The position numbers and the translations under genes were made by a program. Below, piece after piece: positions 1 to 10,630 of a stretch of DNA of 64,000 nucleotides; position 1 is the stretch's first letter, and every line of letters starts with the position of its first letter. Source of the stretch: Gautieria morchelliformis (lineage: Eukaryota; Basidiomycota; Agaricomycetes; Gomphales; Gomphaceae); contig WHVA01000163.1 of assembly GCA_015179125.1 (NCBI GenBank), forward strand, positions 149,813 to 213,812, in the 5' to 3' direction. A model generated the notes under the pieces. The model was not told the DNA's origin and ran no database searches. It worked only from the letters and a program-made list of their open reading frames with translations.

Positions 1-1542
1 GATGAAGTTGGACGGCAGATTCTTTGCACGATGATATTGGATGTATATCGTTGGTGCTACAAGAAAACAGCGGCGTGAGTATTTGCTGACAACGCGTATC
101 TGCTGAACGTACGGCAGCGAGAGAAACAATATGTTGCGGGGACGTCTTCTTGTTCAAAAAGGTCCAGCATCGCGTGTACCCAGCCGGGTATTGGTCGTGC
201 AGGAACCAGGTGGGACATGAATGACCTGAGGTCTGCGACGCACCCTATTCGCCCATGGAAGTCCCACCCACCACAGGTTATAACAACTTTACTCATGCCC
301 GTTAGAGGATGGGAAGACAAACCGCGCGTAAAGTCACCCACAGGTATTTTTTTCCTGTCGCTGCATCATCATATGGTTTCTCTCCACTTTCGAGTTAGGA
401 AGGTATATGTAAACGTATGCTGCCGTTTCATAATCCATAGGAAATCCGTGTCCTTTGAGGGGCTCGATGAGGGTTGAGGGAACATCAAATATACAAGTCA
501 TGTAGGCCATCTTGGGATCATACGCAATCTTGAGATCCTCCAGAGGCAACGATTTCCGAGGTGTAATGTCACACGGCCTACAGGCAACCGGTGGCAAGTC
601 CTTTAACCAACGATATCCACCGTGCGCAGGCCCAGTGCAATCTGTGGAGGCTGATCAGCTTTGTCACGACCATCAGGGCAATAGCAGCCTAACGATACAG
701 ACCGACGACCAGCAATGCCGAAATGTGTTGTTCCTCGCCTACGACAGTTCTTAATTTGACCCCAGCAAGCCGATTTGTCGGTGATTCGCTGCGAACGAGG
801 CCTATAACACTTCCGGCATGGTACGAAACGTTTGGGCAGGTCGTTAGCACCATCCGCCTTAGGGTCGTCTCGAAAGCTGCTCTTGACGCCAATATGACCC
901 TTGGCAGCGAGCCTCTAGGGTAACGGCTATAGGCTGGAAGATATGGTACGCCCGACAGGTGTTTTGCGGTCTCTAGGGGCACGATGCTAAGCCTCATTTG
1001 AGCCTCACAATAGAGTGCCGCTACACCTATTGGAGAGAACGCACCGTGCACCCTCCCGTCCAAGTTCATGTTCTACCTGCGGGAAAAGCCGTCGCAATAT
1101 GACTGTCATTATTGCGTGGTAGGCATGAAAAGCACCGTATTGCGCAATGCGGGATCGCTTGGGTGGGGGATTTTCTGACTTCTGGCCGCCCTCATCTTTC
1201 ACACCGCTGCCCACAGCTGTAACCCACTCCTCTGGTTCGATCATTACGACTTTTTCGAAGTGATTCGAGCACACTCGCGCCGTGATTAAGCCAGCTACGC
1301 TATGGTACCCCGGCTGTCAGAATAGTGTCAGGTGGTTTCGACTCAGAACCTAACCTTCCACCGCAAATCACTGCCGTTCCGGGTATCTTGGTTTTTCTGG
1401 TATCTGACAGTAACGGAAGGTCGTCCAGCGCAGTTAGACGCGCTCTGAGTCTCTTTACGAGGACCTGCGAGCCTGCTTTGTAGACAACTGGCAGGAGAAG
1501 TACCAGTGAGAGCAAGAAAGCGTGGAACGTCGCGACCATCAT
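1..1542 (-). CDS. FAD-dependent oxidoreductase (FAD/NAD(P)-binding fold), partial at the left edge
   Basis: Multi-exon minus-strand gene starting at the ATG at 1540-1542. The N-terminus has a hydrophobic membrane segment (about residues 6-22). Then comes a Rossmann-type glycine-rich turn, ICGG, which joins SVAGLITARV across an intron of about 60 nt and is followed by VVMIEPEEWV, typical of FAD binding. Further conserved blocks read in separate exons: FETTLRRMVLTTCPNV near 840-880, LPPVACRPCD near 560-600, and a C-terminal block with PIPGWVHAMLDLFEQED near 130-190. The order fits fungal FAD-dependent monooxygenase or halogenase-like oxidoreductases often found with secondary metabolism; substrate unknown. 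The 3' end lies outside the window. It is divergent from the agmatinase gene. Exon joins after 1000 are not all resolved, so minor lesions cannot be excluded. Confidence 0.75.
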
Positions 1543-1583
1543 CGGGAATAAATGAAGAGAACCACGTCTCGAATTTGAAACAA

Positions 1584-1594
1584 GCTTTTATACC
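1584..1594 (-). promoter_or_regulatory. TATA box of the FAD oxidoreductase gene
   Basis: On the minus strand this reads GGTATAAAAGC, about 45 bp upstream of the ATG at 1542. It sits in the loop of a short inverted repeat (AACAAGCTT at about 1579 and 1608). Confidence 0.45.
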
Positions 1595-1599
1595 TTTGC

Positions 1600-2700
1600 T
1601 TCCCGATAAGCTTGTTCGAGCATAGTTTAGACGGTGCTCCTATTGGCCTCTTGGCACACTCCCCATCTTAATTACTACTACCAGTAACAGCTGGTGCTCC
1701 CTGATTATATAAGTGCACATTCTTGGTTGTGGCACTGACAATCGACAACCTACCCACTACTGCATACATGGCTGTTCCATTCTAATAGGGTTGAAGAGGA
1801 CTTGACTTTTTTACGGAAGACCGATAATGCCCCGAAAGCCGCTTTTAACCGTGATGAGTCTGTTTCGAAGGTTGGGTCTGTGAGGGTCTGAGAACCCTGG
1901 CGCGCGAGCGCGAGCGAGCCACCCTGTCAGCCGAAGGTGGTCCTGCTCCTTCTCTGGCACTATAATGTATCCTGGGCTTGCATGGATGGCACAACTGGTT
2001 GGAGGATTTCCTCAAGGCCTGTAGTGGTGGTATGGAATCACTTCAGCAAGTACTTCAGAAGATGAACAGACGGACTCATTTGAACTCCGGGTTACTGTCT
2101 GTAGGCACAATTTACATAAAAGGAGATTCCCGAGGGAGTGGCTTTACGGCACCAAGGCGCCGGATTCTAAATATAAATCGCGCGCAAATCCCATGATTTG
2201 AGGATTTGGGCATATTTGACCTCCAAATCCACTTCTCAAATCCTGGGAAAATCCCTTCCAAATCCTCTACTGTGATTAACCTGGACCCTATTGCTCGTTG
2301 GGAACTGAGCAACCTTGGAAATCCGATACCTTTTGCCGATAGTTTTCCGCGTATTGACAATTGTGGGCCAAGCAACTTGAGGGTCTGCCGACACCGCGGC
2401 CATCATCTCAAGTCGCTCAAACTACTTACAATAAGTAATGCTTATGGTACACATGTTGCCCATTTCAAATTCCGAAAACTTAGGCATGACTGCGGCCAAC
2501 TGTGTCCTACGGCGGCCCATAAACATGACGCTTGATCCTCACGGCCTTTCCGGGACAACTAATTGGCCACGTGAGTCCTGCTTATCTCTCGCCAGTCTAT
2601 TTATGGGATTGACGAAGCCAGCGGCTCTACGGCTTAAAGACTGGGATTGGAGATAGACAGTTGCAGACCTCTCCGAGTCTCGACAGACCCTACACTTCCC
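1600..2700. other. Intergenic region between two divergent host genes
   Basis: No ORF here resembles a known family. It should hold the promoter of the agmatinase gene. Around 2185-2270 the word AAATCC recurs several times in both orientations, perhaps a decayed repeat. A second TATA-like word (TTATATAAG) lies near 1705. Confidence 0.4.
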
Positions 2701-4632
2701 ATGCTCCGACCACACTTGCTTGGCATTGCCTCCACCATTGTATTCGTGGGACAATCCGTGGGACAGCCACAATCCCCACTCGGCCTGGATCATTACTTGC
2801 CATCCGAGGACGCTGTGAACCTCCCGGAGTCGTGGCTGTCAACGCCTCTGTCCATGTCCGATCCATACTCGTGGAATGGCCTCACCACCTTTGCTACGGC
2901 CGCTCCTTTAAGATGCCTCGGTGTGGATGCAGCCCAGAAATATGACGTGGCAATTCTAGGCATGGTTAACACACCGCAATCGACACGGATTCGCTGTTAA
3001 TGAAGATATTGCGCAGGTGCACCCTTTGACACCGCTACCAGCTATCGTCCAGGGTGTGTACTGGTAAGGTTCCGCGATTCGTTTACAGAGTTGTGTATAG
3101 GACTCGGTTTGGGCCCAATGGTATCCGCCAGGGATCCAGACGCCTTAATGTCAACCGAATCAACGTTCCGATGCGTGTGCGACCGACTGATTATATCGAT
3201 GTGGTAGATTGTGGAGACGTCCGTCAGTATACTCACCTAGTTTCATTTATGGTTTAATTACCGGCTTAGATGTGAACTATTCCATCTAGCCATGGTCTAT
3301 GTTGATAACACAGTGGCGCTTCGACAACTGGAAATTGCTCATAAAGAAATCTTGTCGAAGGAATCGGCACATACCTTCAAGGGAAAGAGCCTGGCAAAAG
3401 ATGGGAAGTTCCATCCACGGGTCCTAACGCTTGTACAAACATCCAGTCTCTCGATTTGATCTCACTACTAAATCATTGGTTGTTCAATTGTATTTAGGGT
3501 GGCGACCACACGATTACGCTGCCCTTGCTTCGTGGTGTGGCCGAAACGTACGGTCCTGTCAGGCATGTAGCTCCGTATTGTCTTAAATTGGAGATCCTCC
3601 TCACATTTGTTCCAGTGTGGTACATTTTGACAGTCATCTAGGTGGGCCGTGAAGCCTGAGGTTCTGGGGTTTATGAAGCTAATTTTCGGCATGCTAGACA
3701 CTTGGAAACCGAAAAGACTGGTCAGATAGTTTGTGTTCGACTTTATATACTACTTATGATTTTCAGGAGGGCGGACCCTGGCTTCCCGACGAAGAGATTC
3801 CAGTAACGCACGGGTCTTACTTCTGGTACGCGCATCAGGAGGGACTCATGACCAACGACTCTAACATTGTGAGAGACTTGTCGCTGATAGCGTTTTTTGC
3901 TCATTCGCTCCTAATAGCATATTGGCATCCGCGCACCCATTGGATCCTGGCAGGACTACAAAGATGACCGGGACATGGGTTTTACCATTTCGCACGCGGA
4001 TGAAATTGAAGATATTGGGTACGAAGGTATTGTTAAGAAGATCAGAGACACTGTTGGGAGAAATCCTGTCTACCGTAAGTCATTTGATCCTCGTGATTTG
4101 TAGACTGATGTATGTCCTTCAGTCTCGTTCGATATTGATGTCATAGATCCTAGCATGGCCCCCGCGTTAGTCTCCTATCCCAAACTATCGTACATCAGCA
4201 CTAATTTAACCGTTTAGCACGGGAACGTAAGAACTTTTGCTTGGCTGCTGTGTCCCTAACCACAAGCACGCTTAGGCCTGAAATTGGAGGCTTTACGACA
4301 AGGGTGATATATCATTCATCGGAGCCGAGAGTTGTCTTACAATTGGTTACATATAGGAGATAAAGAAAATCCTTGAAGGTTTAGATGGTCTCAAGATTGT
4401 CGGAGCCGATATCGTCGAAGTTGCACCAGGTCTGTATGACATTTCAAGTTCTTGTCACGTGGCTCTTATAAGTATCCCCACCAGCTTATGATAATCAAGG
4501 TTTGAAACCCTATGGGAAATTTAATTGTTGACTGAGATTGATTGCTTCGCAGACGAGATAACACAGATCGCTGCGGCAAACATTGGTTGGTACTTTTTGT
4601 CGCTGATGGCCAAAAATCCAGCAGTCTTTTAA
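2701..4632 (+). CDS. Agmatinase-like ureohydrolase, secreted type, 15 exons
   Basis: Proposed exons: 2701-2959, 3017-3053, 3101-3222, 3290-3432, 3498-3562, 3616-3641, 3698-3720, 3767-3868, 3918-4074, 4123-4165, 4218-4226, 4276-4303, 4357-4429, 4485-4499, 4553-4632. They sum to 1182 nt, in phase throughout, giving 393 aa with no internal stop. The N-terminus looks like a signal peptide (MLRPHLLGIASTIVFVGQ). Ureohydrolase signatures follow in order: GAPFDTATSYRPG, GPNGIRQGSRR, GGDH, HFDSHLDTW, THGSYFWYAHQEG and SFDIDVIDP. All manganese ligands (His of GGDH, Asp-His-Asp of FDSHLD, Asp-Asp of FDIDV) are present. Members hydrolyse agmatine or a related guanidino compound to urea and an amine. Two introns (after 2959 and after 3562) use GC donors, and exon 11 is only 9 nt. 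The assignment to the family is firm; the exact substrate is not. Confidence 0.88.
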
Positions 4633-5704
4633 GAATCTATCTTCATGTCCTTACATGCTACTTATATATATCATCTCTGACACTGGGATACTGATTGTTT
4701 GACAATGGTGGGTAGGTAATCTGATATTTGTCACATTCCCTTAGGTTTTATGTCTCCACCTACCAAGGTGAAATAGTGGTAGGGCAGAGAAAATGCCACC
4801 GAATATATTCGTGGACCTGCTATGGAACCAAGGTTAACTTACCCTAGTGCCTTTCTTAATAAGCGTCAGCATACTTCGTCGACATTTCAAATCCAGAAAG
4901 ACGACAAACACTTAGGCTTGTCTGCGTCCCCACCGCAGGGTCCTTGTGCCGGTGCGCCATGCCCACCACACGAGGGCTTTGTCAGTACTAGCCGGGACGA
5001 GGTATTTTTACGAAAGCACGACGGCGCGGACGCCATACAGGTGAGGTACGTAGGAGAACAGGTGGACACGGCTGAGAGGCAAGCGTGTGAATGACGGTGT
5101 GCAATCTGGGGCGATGCGTACCCAACGTTGTGAATACCGACCACGAATACCTCTGCAACACAAGATACATCCGGGGTAACGACTTAAGACGGAAAGCTCT
5201 GACCTTCCTCACTCAAAAAGTCAATGCAGCTGTTGGGTTTCTTGACATGGATGCATTTCTTCTCGTCACCCGTGGTGATATAGCTTACGCTGCTTTTATG
5301 CGAGCTTCCAGCTGGAAGCTCGCATAAACGCAGCGTAAGCTCTGATGGACCATGGTGATGCCCGTAAAGACAGCGCGGTCTTGCAGGATCATAGCGGGAC
5401 ACGCTGTCACAAAACCTATACCACTTACGGGCGAATTGGTACTGGATGATTCGGGAGTGGATGGCCGTGGACAATCTTGAGGCTTGACAGGATTTGGAGG
5501 AGTCTCTGGGGTAGACCCACGGCGGGGTAAGGGAAGGGAGATCGCGGGATAGAAAGAGATGCGACGCATGCCGTGGCGTACCTCGTGGGTGCAATCCCGG
5601 TCCCTTCCTTGCGCTGATGCACAGGTTGTGGGCGCGACTATGTACGGCTGGAGGTGCCTGACGAATTTTGGACTGTGCACGGAGCTCAATTTTTGCAAGG
5701 CGTG
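4633..5704. other. Region without a recognised gene
   Basis: Small overlapping ORFs on both strands resemble no family I know. The only clear structure is the palindrome at 5282-5341. The 3' UTR and terminator of the agmatinase gene should lie just after 4632. Confidence 0.4.
5282..5341. repeat. 60-bp near-perfect palindrome
   Basis: Two 30-nt arms, 5282-5311 and 5312-5341, are reverse complements with a single mismatch and no spacer. The centre reads TTCCAGCTGGAA. Confidence 0.9.
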
Positions 5705-5961
5705 ACATCAGTGCATCACAGCCGCGGTGAGTCGTAGATATGGAGCTGCGCTACGAAGACGACTGTTGATGGGTTATGCGCAGTAGACTAAGTACGATGG
5801 GCTCAGTGAACGATAGCTTCACTGAGGTGCGACTGCTCGTACGTCTGAACTATATACTAGCTTCGGTCATGCAGGACCGAAGCTACGAGTATCCTCACTA
5901 CGTTGATGCCGGGCACGGCCCTGCTGCGTTCCACGCTTACCAACGGTGTCGTATCCCAATA
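5705..5961 (-). repeat. Probable 3' LTR (start) of Copia-A
   Basis: Directly after the polypurine tract the minus strand reads TATTGGGATACG, a plausible decayed TG... LTR start. Within it are two perfect stem-loops: 5858-5868 with 5875-5885 (TAGCTTCGGTC) and 5802-5810 with 5818-5826 (CTCAGTGAA). The outer limit near 5705 is a guess, because no second LTR copy is present for comparison. Confidence 0.35.
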
Positions 5962-5970
5962 CTCCCCCTT
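5962..5970 (-). promoter_or_regulatory. Polypurine tract of Copia-A
   Basis: Minus strand AAGGGGGAG lies directly between the end of the RNase H coding region and the LTR start, the expected position of the plus-strand primer. Confidence 0.6.
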
Positions 5971-8207
5971 AAGCCGAACGCAGCCCAACGAGCGCGTTCA
6001 GATGCAGGACTTTGTGCCGCGGAAGAGCCTTGGTGAACATGTCCGCGGCCATATCTGCTGTCGGGACGTAGTCGACCTGGATTAGCCCCTCCTGAACGGC
6101 GTGGCGTATGAAGTGATAACGGATATCGATGTGCTTCGTGCGCGGATGATATTCGTTGTTCTTCGTGATAGAGATGGCGGAGATATTGTCGAGGTGGATG
6201 GTGAGTGGCTTTTCAAGCGGGCGTGCGATGTCGGCTAGGAACATGCGCAGCCATAGCGCTTCCTTCGCGGCGTGCGTGGCTGCGATATACTCGGCCTCTG
6301 TCGTGGAGAGCGTGACGATCCCTTGCTTCTTCGAGCTCCAGGAGATCGCGCCGCTGTCTATCGTGAAGACGTATCCTGAGATCGAGTGCCGGTGCTCTTG
6401 CGACGCCCAGTCCGCGTCTGAGAATCCTTTGAGACCTCTGTGAGCGCCGCCAATGACGAGGCACTCTGACTTAGTTCCTTTTAGATATCAGAATACCCTC
6501 TTCACGGCCTCCCAGTGCGGCCTACCGGGATTTTGCATGAACTGCGCCAGGAAGGAGATGGTGAAGGAAATGTCTGGGCGCATGCCCAGGGCAGCGTACA
6601 TGAGCGAGCCAATGGCCTCGCGATAAGGTACGTTGCGCATGTCGTTGAACTGGCGCGGGGTCGTGGGGCATTGCGATAGACTCAATTTATCGTGGGGATT
6701 GAGCGGCGTGCTTAGCGGGTTGGGGTCCTGCAGGTTGAAACGCTCGAGTATTTTATCGATGTACGCACGTTGTGAGAATGATATTGTGCGTCGTTTGCGG
6801 TCTCGTGCCACTTCTATCCCAAGTAGCCAATGCAGGTCGCCGAGATCCTTGAGCTTGAGCACGGTGCGTAGCTCGTCTTTGAACTTCTGGATGACCTCCT
6901 TCGTATTTCCGGCCATCGTGAGGTCGTCTACGTCGACGGCGACGATGAGCGCCTCCTGGCCGATGTGCCTGTGGAACACGGCGTGTTCCACCTCGCAGCG
7001 AGTGAACCCGAACCTGAGTAGTACGCTGTAGAATAGTTCATACCATGCCCTTCCCAACTGTTTCAATCCGTAGATAGCACGGTTGAGGCGGCATACGTGG
7101 TGTTCCTTCCCAGGGGCCTCATATCCCTTTGCCTGACGCATGTAAATGGTTTCCGTGAGGTGAGCGTTGAGATACATGCCGTCTATGTCTGTTTGCTCTA
7201 GCTCCCAGTCGTTTCTGGCGGCGATGGCAGCGATGACGTGGATTGCAGATAGCTTAGCGGTGGGTGAGAAAGTTTCGCTGTAATCGATGCCTTCCGCTTG
7301 CGAGAACCCTTGCGCGACAAGCCTCGTCTTGCAGTTCACGATCTCGCCGCTGGCGTCGTGCTTGTACCGGAAGACCAACTTGCTTCCTACGATGTTTGCG
7401 CCAGGTGGGGGTTCCACTAGATCCCATGTCTTCACTCTCTCGTGTTGGTCCAGCTCCTGTCTTATAGACGTGTCCCAGAGCGGCCAATCCTCGCAGGAGC
7501 GTGCGTCGTCCAGACTAGTGGGGTCGATTCCCACATGCGCAGCCGTGGACATCGAAAGTTCGAGACGGCGACACGTCACCCCCTCCGTTTCCAGGTCCTC
7601 TCCCAGCTCCTCCAGGACCGCTAGGGCCACGTTCCCTGTGGGGATGGGCAGTCCCTTGGGGTACACAGGGGCGTTCGCGCGACCGGTGCTGCTGCCTGCA
7701 CCGTCGGCGATGTCCCTTATGTACGCGGATGGTTTCCACATCCGGTGTCCCCTGCCAGTGGCTGGTCTTCTGGGGGATCTGGCACCTCAAGGCCCTCAAG
7801 CGGATCGACACGCGGAGTAGCTGGGGGTGGTACGGGCGGCTGGTCGTGTCGAGCGGCTTTGACTGCCCTGGGTGGTTGACTCCCCCTCAGTCTGTGCGTT
7901 GCTTGGGGTGACCAGGACAGAGTTGTCGAAGGTAACGTTTCTTTCGACGCTCACGCAACGTTTCCCAGGCCAATAGATCCTATGGCCTTTGCTTTCATCG
8001 CTATATCCGACCCATCTGCCCTCGTCCGCTTTGGGCTCTAGTTTGCCGCGGTCTTCTCTGAGAGTGTACCCTCGCACCCCACTCAGGTAAGTCCGTCAGA
8101 TCGGGCTTTTCACGGTGCATGACCTCATATGGTGTTTTTCCGTCCAGTGCGCGGGTCGACGTTCGATTCTTCAACCATACGGCATGTTGTATTCGCCAAA
8201 TGACCAT
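5969..8207 (-). pseudogene. Copia-A pol, 3' part: integrase end, reverse transcriptase, RNase H
   Basis: Reading down the minus strand: integrase C-terminal block (WLKNRTSTRALDGKTPYE, then WVGYSDESKGHRIYW), then reverse transcriptase with TRLVAQGFSQ, YSETFSPTAKL, AIYGLKQLGRAWY and the catalytic block VDVDDLTMAG (VDD instead of the commoner YVDD), then DLHWLLGIEV and RNase H with DADWASQEHRH, STTEAEYIA and RTKHIDIRYHF. The frame is broken several times between 7741 and 8207. A single TGA at about 6488 replaces the arginine expected in RVFRYLKGT. RNase H ends at 5969. No function is expected from this copy. Confidence 0.85.
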
Positions 8208-9261
8208 TCGCTACTTGCATCATTTGCCAGTAGCCATGCCATCGAACACAATCGACCTCGACGACGTATCCCTCTTCCAATCCGTCCAGCATGGTCCGAA
8301 GCCATGAGCCTGAAGCAGATTCGACATGAGAATGTGAATGGTTTGACGAGCGATCCAAGTCAATGACACGCCATCGATGCATGTGTCTGTGATAAGGGCA
8401 GACAGTACTCTGTTGTGCTGCGGGTGCCGCCAAGATATTTCTCCATCAGATGACCATGTGTTCGATGCTGAATCGACTCATGTCGCTGTATATGAACATC
8501 CGGTCTGCATAACAAAGGATATTCAGAAGCATGCATAGTTAGAGCTGGCCAGACGAACTTGAGTGCTTCCAACGAAACACCTATGGGTATCACATCCCCG
8601 AGTCTTTCTAAGACCAATACTGAAAGAAAGGTCTTCTCGCTGCTATTGCGCACCGAGGCCGGACCGGCACGAGTTGATTTGATGATTTGGTCTCGTTGAT
8701 CTCGATGTTCTTGCCTTAACTTCTCCCTCTTCTCGCATTCCTCATTGCGCTTGAATAAAATTCCCCGGTCTGAGGTGGGTTCTCTTATCCCTAGATCATC
8801 TGGAGAGAGTAATCTGTCAATGCATGGGGGTTCCATGACTCGTCCGAGTCGTTGTTATCCTCATCTTGGCTGTCCTCGTCCCGGACGTCTACCTCCTCCT
8901 CATCGCAATCCGGATCAGACTCTGCCCAATCCAATACCTCGCTATTCGACTCGATTTCCGCAGTAAAGAACCTATAGCAGTGTGCGATGGCTACTCCCTG
9001 AATATCCTCCATCTCTTCGTAAAACCAGGCCTCACGAGCCATGTCGTCAGAACGGCGCCGAGCAGCGACTTTTATTACAAGGGATGAAAGAGCGTACTGA
9101 TTGTTGTCGTCAATCCTAAGCGGGTACACCAAACCCACTCTGCCATAGCCGAGTCATTCCGGTTCTAATGAAACATGGAGACTGAGGCTACCTGGAGGTG
9201 GGAGTTTGGAGGGTGGACGAACAGGTGGTAGACCGCCGGGATTGGCGAAGGTTTCTACCGT
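8208..9261 (-). pseudogene. Kinase-like gene fragment inside Copia-A
   Basis: This stretch splits the Copia-A integrase and has no retroelement motif. Minus-strand pieces read YGRVGLVYPLRID (like a glycine-rich loop), MAREAWFYEEMEDIQGVAIAHCY, an acidic stretch with DPDCDEEEVD, then LSPDDLGIREPTSDRGILF and RWRVIDLDRS. These match in order the pattern of agaricomycete kinase-like (FunK1 or related) proteins, from N-lobe through a C-terminal IDFDRS-type motif. At least one frameshift lies near 8433. The order and strand suggest a captured gene copy rather than chance. The mover is unknown: I found no clear target duplication at the junctions. Confidence 0.55.
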
Positions 9262-10630
9262 GGCCAGCCATCCAGAGGAACTTCGGTAGGTTTGCTGCTA
9301 GGTGCATCGCTTGTGCGTGTTCCAGCAGCGTGCGGTTCAGTCTTTCTGACACGCCGTTTTCCTCAGGTGTGTCGTGCACGGTTAAACTGCGGACTGTCCC
9401 TATAGATTTAAGGTGAGCGGTGAACTCCTCGGACAAGTATTCTCCCCCTCGATCCGTTTGCAGGCGCTTTAGCTTCGTGCCGTGCTGGGTCTCCACCCAC
9501 GCCTCGTACTGCTTGTAGCAGTCGAAGGCGTTGCTTTTCTTTGCCATGGGCACTAGGTAAGTCCATCTGCTATGATCATCGGTAAAGCTGACGAAGTAAT
9601 CTTTCCCATCGTAGCTTTGGGGGTTTGCGGGCCCCCATACGTCTGAGTGTACCTTCTTGCCGAAGCTTGCGGCTCGCAGTCCTTCCCACTTCTGTGGGAC
9701 AGGCTTGCGAGTCGGCTTTGCTTGTGCACATGCCATGCAGAAGCTGGGCTGGCTCGACGCGTCTACGTCGAGGCCGGTCACCGTGCCATCCTGTACAAGT
9801 TTCCAGGCGGCCTGTGGGGAGATGTGCCCCATGTGGCGGTGTAGCTCGTCCACCGGAAGTGACTTGGCCGTGATGTTCGCGACCGCTGCTGTAGCCTTAT
9901 GCTGTACTTTGTAGAGCCCGTTCGAGAGTGGGACCTGCCCAAGCAGCGTCCCCTTCGCGTCTTGTATTAGACATTTTCGGTCCTGCAAGAGGACTGAGTA
10001 ACCGGCTGCATCGCAGCGCGTCAGTGAGATTAGGGTGAACGCGAGGTCGGGGCAGTATAACATGTCTTTCAAGGTGACGTGCGTCATTGTCTTGCCGTTG
10101 GGGATGCCAATCCTCATATTTCCTATTCCTGTAGCTTGGAAGACCGTCTTATCCGCGGCGTTGATCGCACGCGGCGTGATTGCTTTGAAGGTAATGAAGC
10201 GATGCTTGTTCGGCAACATGTGACCTGATGCACCCGAGTCGTAGACGTCGATTTCCTGACCAGTCAACGGACTCGTTTCCAGCGCAAGTGTGGTCCCAGC
10301 AAAGGTAGTTGTGAACGCGAAATCCTCGCTTTCAGCTGCTGCATTTGCTGACCCGCCTCCCTTCTTCTCTTCCTTCTTCTTGGCTTTTGAACGGCAGTCC
10401 ACCTTCAAATGACCCTTCTTGCCGCACTTCCAGCATTCCACGTCGATCTTTGTGGTGCTGGAGGTGCTTGCGTGCGCTTGGGGCTTCCCGTGACCTTTGG
10501 CTGCCGCAAGGGCGTTCTCACTCGCCTTGAGCTGGCGCTCCTCGATGGTGAGTCTCTCGAACTCGTCAATGAGCATGCTAACTACTTGATCCGGTTCTAG
10601 CTTTGCCTTGGCATGCGCGGCAGACATTGT
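9262..10630 (-). pseudogene. Copia-A gag C-terminus, protease and integrase core
   Basis: The frame is open on the minus strand. In order it has a CCHC zinc knuckle (CWKCGKKGHLKVDC, near 10395-10438), the protease motif DSGASGHM, LYCPDLAFTLISL, the GAG-pre-integrase block HRHMGHISPQAAWKLV, and the integrase core with HSDVWGPA, FVSFTDDHSRW, LQTDRGGEYLSEEF and ENGVSERLNRTLLEHA. It ends at LPKFLW where the kinase-like fragment begins. The ORF can be read upstream to 10738, but those codons belong to the Helitron helicase in another frame and not to gag. The N-terminal two thirds of gag is missing. Confidence 0.85.

Larger units (their letters stand above)
5961..10630 (-). mobile_element. Copia-A: 5'-truncated Ty1/copia retrotransposon
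   Basis: Minus-strand order is gag zinc knuckle, protease, GAG-pre-integrase, integrase, reverse transcriptase, RNase H, polypurine tract, LTR start: the Ty1/copia order. The 5' LTR and the N-terminal part of gag are missing. At about 10630 the sequence passes straight into a Helitron helicase C-terminus. The integrase region is interrupted by a kinase-like gene fragment (about 8208-9261). Confidence 0.85.

Noticed and set aside
5184-5708. 174-aa minus-strand ORF
   Set aside because: It spans the 60-bp palindrome and overlaps another open frame; no recognisable motif.
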